Source: Mycobacteriaceae bacterium 1482268.1 (GTDB taxonomy: Bacteria; Actinomycetota; Actinomycetes; Mycobacteriales; Mycobacteriaceae). Taken from it: a stretch of 56,222 nt of DNA. The first letter of the stretch is position 1. Every line of letters starts with the position of its first letter. The notes beneath the pieces were generated by a model. It did no database searches, was not told where the DNA came from, and saw nothing but the letters and a program-made list of their open reading frames with translations. The position numbers and the translations under genes are program-made. Below, in pieces: positions 51,444-56,222 of the stretch. The DNA lies in assembly GCA_001665255.1 (NCBI GenBank), contig LZSH01000452.1, positions 1 to 56,222 of the forward strand. The letters are read 5' to 3'.

Positions 51444-53372
51444 ATGACCGCGCACGTCGAGCAGATGGAGTTTCAGGCAGAGGCGCGCCAACTGCTGGAC
51501 CTGATGGTCCACTCCGTGTACTCGAACAAGGACTCCTTCCTGCGAGAGCTGATCTCGAATGCCTCCGATGCGCTTGACAAGCTGCGGCTCGAAGCGCTTC
51601 GAAACAAGGACCTTGCTGTCGACACCTCCGATCTCCACATCGAGATCGAGGCGGATAAGGGTGCGCGCACCCTGACCGTGCGGGACAACGGCATCGGCAT
51701 GACGCGCGACGAGGTCGTGGACCTGATCGGCACCCTCGCCAAGTCAGGTACCGCCGAGGTGCGTCGGAAGCTGCGTGAGGCCAAAAACGCCGCCGCCTCC
51801 GAGGAATTGATCGGCCAGTTCGGTATCGGCTTCTACTCGACGTTCATGGTGGCCGACAAAGTCGAACTGCTCACGCGCAAGGCGGGCGAGAGCGCCGCCA
51901 CCCGTTGGGTGTCCAGCGGCGACGGCACCTACACCGTCGAATCCGTCGACGACGCCCCGCAGGGAACCTCGGTCACGCTGCACCTCAAGCCCGAAGACAA
52001 AGAGGACGAGCTGCACGACTACTCCGCGGAGTGGAAGATCCGGGAACTGGTCAAGAAGTACTCGGACTTCATCGCCTGGCCCATCCGCATGCAGGTCGAG
52101 CGGCGTACCCCGGCCACCGAGGAAGGTGGCGACGAGACCGTCACCGTTGAAACACAAACCCTCAACTCCATGAAGGCGCTGTGGGCCCGGCCCAAGGACG
52201 AGGTGTCCGACGAGGAGTACACCGAGTTCTACAAGCACATTGCGCACGCCTGGGATGACCCGCTGGAGGTCATCACGATGAAGGCCGAGGGCACCTTCGA
52301 GTACCAGGCGCTGTTGTTCATTCCTTCGCATGCACCGTTCGACCTGTTCACCCGGGACGCGCCAACCGGCGTGCAGCTGTACGTCAAGCGCGTCTTCGTC
52401 ATGGGCGACTGTGACCAGCTTGTACCGCGATACCTTCGTTTCGTCAAAGGTGTCGTCGATGCAGAGGACATGTCGCTCAACGTTTCTCGCGAGATCCTGC
52501 AGCAGGATCGGCAGCTCACCGCGATCCGTCGCCGCCTGACCAAGAAGGTGCTGTCGACGATCAAGAATCTGCAGTCGGAGCGGCCCGAGGACTACCGCAC
52601 ATTGTGGTCTCAGTTCGGCGCGGTCCTCAAAGAAGGGCTGATGTCCGACTATGACAATCAGGACACTCTTCTGCGTATCTCGTCGTTCTCTTCAACCCAT
52701 AGCGACGAAGAACTCACGACATTGGCCGACTACGTCGAGCGCATGAAGGACGGCCAGGAGCAGATCTTCTACGCCACGGGCCAGTCGCGTGAGCAACTCC
52801 TCAAGTCGCCGCATCTGGAGGCGTTCAAAGCCAAGGGTTATGAGGTACTACTGCTGACCGACCCGGTCGACGAGGTCTGGGTGGGATCGGTAACCGAGTT
52901 CGAGGGAAAGCCCCTTCAATCGGTCGCCAAAGGCGAGGTCGACCTCGACTCCGAGGAAGAAACGAGCGAGGCGGAGCGCGAAGAGCAGCAGAAGGAATTT
53001 GCCGAACTCCTCGACTGGCTGAAGGAGACTTTGAGCGATCATGTGTCGGAAGTGCGACTGTCCAAGCGCCTGACCGAGTCGCCGGCCTGCCTGATAACAC
53101 CGACCTTTGGCATCACACCGGCCTTGGCGCGCATGTACCGGGCCTCCGGACAGGCGGTTCCCGTCTCAAAGCGGATTCTCGAACTCAATCCGAAGCATCC
53201 GCTGGTCACGAGCATCCAACGGGCGCGCACAGACCGCGGTGCCGAAGACTCCTCGCTGATCGAAACGGCCGAACTGCTCTACGGCACAGCCCTCCTTGCC
53301 GAAGGAGACGTACCGGAGGATCCGGCAAAGTTCGCCGGGCTGCTGGCGGACCGGTTGGCCCGGACCGTCTAG
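51444..53372 (+). CDS. htpG: Chaperone HtpG (bacterial Hsp90)
   Basis: 642 residues, close to the ~645 of mycobacterial HtpG, from ATG 51444 with GGAGGG seven bases upstream. The N-terminal GHKL ATPase motifs are all present: ELISNASDALDKLR (Asn/Asp that bind ATP), DNGIGM, GTLAKSGT and GQFGIGFYS (the lid glycines). The middle domain carries the catalytic-type Arg in NVSREILQQD. HtpG is an ATP-dependent cytosolic chaperone. It follows the NRPS operon on the same strand after 103 bases but is a housekeeping gene and probably marks the right edge of the cluster. The 3' end converges on the STAS gene with a 7-base gap. Confidence 0.97.
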   Translation: MTAHVEQMEFQAEARQLLDLMVHSVYSNKDSFLRELISNASDALDKLRLEALRNKDLAVDTSDLHIEIEADKGARTLTVRDNGIGMTRDEVVDLIGTLAKSGTAEVRRKLREAKNAAASEELIGQFGIGFYSTFMVADKVELLTRKAGESAATRWVSSGDGTYTVESVDDAPQGTSVTLHLKPEDKEDELHDYSAEWKIRELVKKYSDFIAWPIRMQVERRTPATEEGGDETVTVETQTLNSMKALWARPKDEVSDEEYTEFYKHIAHAWDDPLEVITMKAEGTFEYQALLFIPSHAPFDLFTRDAPTGVQLYVKRVFVMGDCDQLVPRYLRFVKGVVDAEDMSLNVSREILQQDRQLTAIRRRLTKKVLSTIKNLQSERPEDYRTLWSQFGAVLKEGLMSDYDNQDTLLRISSFSSTHSDEELTTLADYVERMKDGQEQIFYATGQSREQLLKSPHLEAFKAKGYEVLLLTDPVDEVWVGSVTEFEGKPLQSVAKGEVDLDSEEETSEAEREEQQKEFAELLDWLKETLSDHVSEVRLSKRLTESPACLITPTFGITPALARMYRASGQAVPVSKRILELNPKHPLVTSIQRARTDRGAEDSSLIETAELLYGTALLAEGDVPEDPAKFAGLLADRLARTV

Positions 53373-53379
53373 GGACGAA

Positions 53380-53823
53380 TCACTCGCCCCAGGCGACGGC
53401 GTGGCGGCACTTGGCGACGTGGTCCAGTCTGGCCAGTGCGGCGCCGAATTCTGCGACGACGGGCAGCTCACCGTGCGGATCACAGATACCCAGCACCCGC
53501 CGTACGGTACGACCGGCGACCACCATCCAGTCTGTATCGCGTCGCGCGCACTGCACGCTGACGTAGTACAGGGCGGTGAACGCCTGGCTGCCGAAGAAGT
53601 CGACGGCGGTCAGATCCAGGATCAGTTGCTTGGAGACGCGTGTGTGCCGCTGGATGAACCGGCCGAGCTCCTGGCGGTTCGTCGCGTCGACGTCACCTTG
53701 CACGGTGATCAGCATCCGCGCATCGGACAGCTCCTGCGCCGTGAACACGGCGCGGCCACACCGACGGACTTCATCGGCGGCAGGCAGGTCGACATGCAGC
53801 TGAACAGTGCTCGCAACGGGCAC
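53380..53823 (-). CDS. STAS-domain protein, anti-sigma factor antagonist type
   Basis: 147 residues from GTG 53823 with GAAGGGAG eight bases upstream. The STAS fold (SpoIIAA-like) is seen in LITVQGDVDATNRQEL, LILDLTAVDFFGSQAF and VVAGRTVRRVLGI. The Ser in DFFGSQAF is at the position phosphorylated by anti-sigma kinases. Such proteins free a sigma factor by binding its anti-sigma factor when unphosphorylated. The N-terminal ~35 residues lie before the core and may be a flexible lead. No anti-sigma kinase gene is adjacent, so its partner lies elsewhere. Confidence 0.82.
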   Translation of the reverse strand: MPVASTVQLHVDLPAADEVRRCGRAVFTAQELSDARMLITVQGDVDATNRQELGRFIQRHTRVSKQLILDLTAVDFFGSQAFTALYYVSVQCARRDTDWMVVAGRTVRRVLGICDPHGELPVVAEFGAALARLDHVAKCRHAVAWGE

Positions 53824-54102
53824 GGTGAACTCCCTTCCCAGCGCGCAACGGGCGCCCGAGAGAACTCGAACGGCCCTGCAGTCTGAAGGCCGGATAAGCG
53901 GAGCAGCGATTTGTGCTCCGCGACCGGCTGTAAGCTCAACCGCACTTGAGGCTACTACGGATTCCGCAGAATGGGCCCATCCCTTATAAATCTTTAATAC
54001 TCATTGTGATTCTTCGTTTTTCGGATCACACAAGCGGTTATTTGTGGCCCAGTAATCCCCGACTGCCCGTCGGCGCGACGGAATCCGAATCGTTAGCCAC
54101 CT
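53824..54102. other. Non-coding gap with AT-rich segment
   Basis: No gene is supported. The STAS promoter and leader lie at the left. A distinctly AT-rich stretch runs from about 53980 to 54050, out of character with the surroundings. Confidence 0.35.
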
Positions 54103-54740
54103 CTAAGTTGCTGTATTTGCACATCGCTGTCTTGCCAGCCCTCGGCGACCCATCGCGGGTGGGCTCGTGCCGGGGTCTCTGCGCCGAGTGATCCACGTTT
54201 CCAGCGGTTTTCCGCGGCTATTGATGGTCAACGTGTAGGTGCGGCCGTACCGTAGCGGACCGCTCGGGTGCCAGAACTTCGCGTCCGGATTCAGCACGCT
54301 GTCGATGCGCTTGCCGGCGTCGTTACCACTACCACGTCTGTCAGCGTTCTGGTCTGGGCGGTCACCGACCCCGGCGCGACCGGTGCGATGTTGCTCGCGC
54401 CGGGGCCAGGCTCGATGGTGAGCGAGGCGGGTTCCTCGGGGCTCGGGGCGGAGGTAGCGCTGACGGGGCGGCATCCGCCGGTGCATCGGGTGAGCGATAT
54501 GGCTTTGGCTGCACCGGCGAGGAGCAGGGTGGCCAGCACCGCGAGCATGAAGCAAGCGATACTGTGGCGCTGGGCTTTTCGCGCGGCCTGAGGTGCAGCG
54601 TTCACACGTCTTTCTGTTCCCCGACCCAGGTCCAAGCAACCGCGTCTTCGACCGGGGTGGAGGCGATCGCCGAATAGCCATTTCGTCAGTAGTGCCGCGA
54701 TGACTGCCGGATCGTTCGGTCGAAGCTGAGCCCGCTTCAT
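54103..54740 (-). pseudogene. Frameshifted and truncated L,D-transpeptidase (Ldt) remnant
   Basis: Read leftward, frame one begins at ATG 54740 and encodes a short cytoplasmic part, a membrane/lipoprotein-like segment (IACFMLAVLATLLLAGAAKA) and the start of an Ig-like domain (IAPVAPGSVTAQTRTLTDVVV), then stops at 54291. A second frame continues the same domain (DAGKRIDSVLNPDAKFW, then LRYGRTYTLTINSRGK) down to about 54,210. The two join at about 54,323-54,333 if two bases are removed or one added. The wording is that of the Ig domains ahead of the YkuD catalytic domain in mycobacterial L,D-transpeptidases. No YkuD domain (HGxx / SHGC motif) follows, so the gene is both frameshifted and cut off. 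A sequencing error could explain the shift but not the missing domain. Confidence 0.6.
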
Positions 54741-54805
54741 GACTGCTTGTCAATCGACCGTATTTCGCTAAGATACAAATTTAGTGTGTTTGTAAGATAC
54801 GAAGT

Positions 54806-55020
54806 ATGGCTTCCGGTACTGCTCGTCGGCCGGGAATCCGAAATGACGGGAGACCGATGCCAAGATCGTGCTCGGCCAGAGAATCTCCGGATCCTCGGCT
54901 TGGCAGTCGCGAAGCGGTTGGATCTGATCGGCTCGAACCGCGTTCACTATCGAGACCTACGCTCACGCAGACGGCCGCTGCGGTGCCGTCCAATGCCGGG
55001 TCCGCTGCATGAATCTTGCT
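54806..55020 (+). pseudogene. Possible TetR-type regulator remnant
   Basis: Fragments in different frames recall a TetR N-terminus: ATG 54806 opens with MASGTARRPG, and a neighbouring frame then gives ETDAKIVLGQRIS. No complete helix-turn-helix is readable. Just upstream, 54770-54800 holds two copies of TAAGATAC around AAATTT-like sequence, which could be an old operator. The evidence is weak; this stretch may simply be non-coding. Confidence 0.22.
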
Positions 55021-55136
55021 GAATTCGACCAGGGCCGAGACGTCACGGTGATTCGCCGAATTGTGGACCTGCCGCGAGCCGGTCCGCGCCAACTCCGCGT
55101 GGATGCGCCTGCTCCACCAGGAAAAGAGTGGCGCGC

Positions 55137-56222
55137 GTGCCCGTGATTCGAGAGAACCACCGGGTGGTCGTGGTGGGGTCCGGCTTCGGTGGCGCGGTCG
55201 CGACACTCCGGCTGGCCAAAGCCGGTGTGCCGGTCACCGTGCTCGAACAGGGTATCGAGTGGAAGGCGGAGCCCAACTGCGACACCTTCCCGCGTCCGGC
55301 CAGGAACCCATTCGACAACCGGATGTTGTGGTTCGAGTCCGCGCCGAAATTCCTCGGGCTTCCGTTGCTCGGTGGTCACTACCCTGGCCTGCTAGGCGCT
55401 TTCTCCGGTGACAACGTGACCTCGGTCTCCGGCGTCGGTGTCGGCGGGGGCTCGCTCCTCTACCAGGGCATGAGTATGCAGCCCAGCCGCGAGCTTTTTG
55501 AGACCCATCTTCCCCCGGGCCTTGACTACGACGAGATGGACGAGATCTATTACCCGCGGGTAGCCCGCATGTTGCGTCTGGCCACAGCTCCCGACGAGCT
55601 AATCGACAGCCCGAACTACCGAGTGAGCCGCGTGTTCGCGGAGCGGGTTCGGCGAGCGGGGTACCTGATCGAGAAGGTCCCAATGCCGATCGACTGGGGC
55701 TACGCGCTCGCCGAACTGCGCGGTGAGATGCGGCCATCGCTGAGCAACGGCGACTGCGCGTTCGGCGTGAACAACGGCGGCAAGCACTCGGTCGACAAGA
55801 CCTACCTCGCCGCCGCGAGAGCCACCGGCCAGGTCACGCTGCGCACACTACATAAAGTCACCGGCTTTGCCCTAGCGCCGGACGGCCGCTGGCGGGTCGA
55901 GGTGAACCGGCTCGACATGAGGGGCCGCACGCAGCAGACAATGATCCTGACCACCGGGTCCCTGGTGCTGGCCGCCGGGAGCGTGAACACCAGCCGGATG
56001 TTGGTGCGCGCAGGAGCCTTGGGGGACGTCCCCGACCTGCCCGACGGCGTGGGGGAGGGTTGGGGCACCAACGGAGACCGGATCTATGTATGGACCGACC
56101 TAGCCGATGCATTCGGCGCGGTGCAGGGCGGCCCCGTTATCTACTGCTCGAAGGACTGGGACGACCCCCGCCGCGCGAACACACTGATCCAGGCGTCGAT
56201 CCCGCCGAGCGGCCTGTCTCGT
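55137..56222 (+). CDS. Cholesterol-oxidase-like GMC oxidoreductase, 3' end beyond window
   Basis: 362 residues visible, frame open to the last base. GTG 55137 is chosen: GGAAAAGAG precedes it and the FAD-binding motif VVVVGSGFGGAVATLRLAKAG starts at once, followed by the acidic LEQG. Further features are GVGVGGGSLLYQGM (flavin-contact Gly-rich loop) and LAAGSVNTSRMLVRAG in the second FAD half. The layout and the WGTNGDR motif are those of the cholesterol oxidase/ChoD branch of the GMC family, which oxidises 3-hydroxysteroids. No signal peptide is seen. It is distinct from the GMC enzyme at 14982-16652, which carries a Cys cluster. A link to the lipopeptide cluster is unlikely given its position beyond htpG. 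Confidence 0.85.
   Translation, partial: MPVIRENHRVVVVGSGFGGAVATLRLAKAGVPVTVLEQGIEWKAEPNCDTFPRPARNPFDNRMLWFESAPKFLGLPLLGGHYPGLLGAFSGDNVTSVSGVGVGGGSLLYQGMSMQPSRELFETHLPPGLDYDEMDEIYYPRVARMLRLATAPDELIDSPNYRVSRVFAERVRRAGYLIEKVPMPIDWGYALAELRGEMRPSLSNGDCAFGVNNGGKHSVDKTYLAAARATGQVTLRTLHKVTGFALAPDGRWRVEVNRLDMRGRTQQTMILTTGSLVLAAGSVNTSRMLVRAGALGDVPDLPDGVGEGWGTNGDRIYVWTDLADAFGAVQGGPVIYCSKDWDDPRRANTLIQASIPPSGLSR

Noticed and set aside
54963..55379. Minus-strand frames opposite the start of the cholesterol-oxidase-like gene
   Set aside because: The plus-strand FAD-binding motif is unmistakable; the antisense frames show only shadow sequence.
1..56222. tRNA, rRNA, intact insertion sequences or prophage genes
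   Set aside because: None seen on reading the intergenic regions; no transposase, integrase or cloverleaf-like sequence could be supported.

Overview
The window is high-GC actinobacterial DNA that reads as a nontuberculous Mycobacterium. The evidence is an MmpL transporter, a TB8.4/Rv0203-type secreted hemophore-like protein, three glycosyltransferases of the kind found in glycopeptidolipid (GPL) loci, a mycobacterial-style HtpG, a Ser-type STAS protein, and frequent GTG/TTG starts.

Layout. (1) 1-3.4 kb: the 3' part of an mmpL gene, a small secreted protein, and a strong hairpin. (2) 3.5-22.5 kb: a decoration region of single genes or pairs on alternating strands. It holds a condensation-fold (Pap-like) acyltransferase, an AT3-SGNH membrane acyltransferase, three paralogous GT1 glycosyltransferases, a 14-TM MFS exporter, an FkbM methyltransferase, an NAD-dependent sugar epimerase/dehydratase, a GMC oxidoreductase, a small class I methyltransferase, a PhyH-like Fe/2-oxoglutarate dioxygenase, a Gfo/Idh/MocA-like oxidoreductase and a polysaccharide pyruvyltransferase. 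(3) 23.1-51.3 kb: mbtH and three overlapping NRPS genes (about 9,300 residues) with domain order C-A-T-E / C-A-T-C-A-T-C-A-T-C / A-T-C-A-T-E-C-A-T-E-C-T. (4) 51.4-56.2 kb: apparently non-cluster genes, namely htpG, a STAS protein, the remains of an L,D-transpeptidase gene, a possible regulator remnant, and the 5' part of a cholesterol-oxidase-like gene.

How the parts fit (inference). The first condensation domain has no upstream carrier and should N-acylate residue 1. The assembly line then adds seven residues, with epimerisation at positions 1, 6 and 7. By specificity-pocket reading, module 6 is Thr-like, module 5 is Phe-like, and modules 2 and 4 share one Ser/Thr-like code. The last module is C-T with no adenylation, thioesterase or reductase domain, so release must differ from that of classical GPLs, which end in a reductase that makes alaninol. 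The tailoring genes would then glycosylate, O-methylate, O-acylate, hydroxylate and pyruvylate the lipopeptide, and MmpL and/or the MFS protein would export it. I do not recognise this as a described cluster. It looks like a GPL-related but distinct glycolipopeptide pathway. The acyl-activating or polyketide genes for the lipid, if there are any, lie outside the window.
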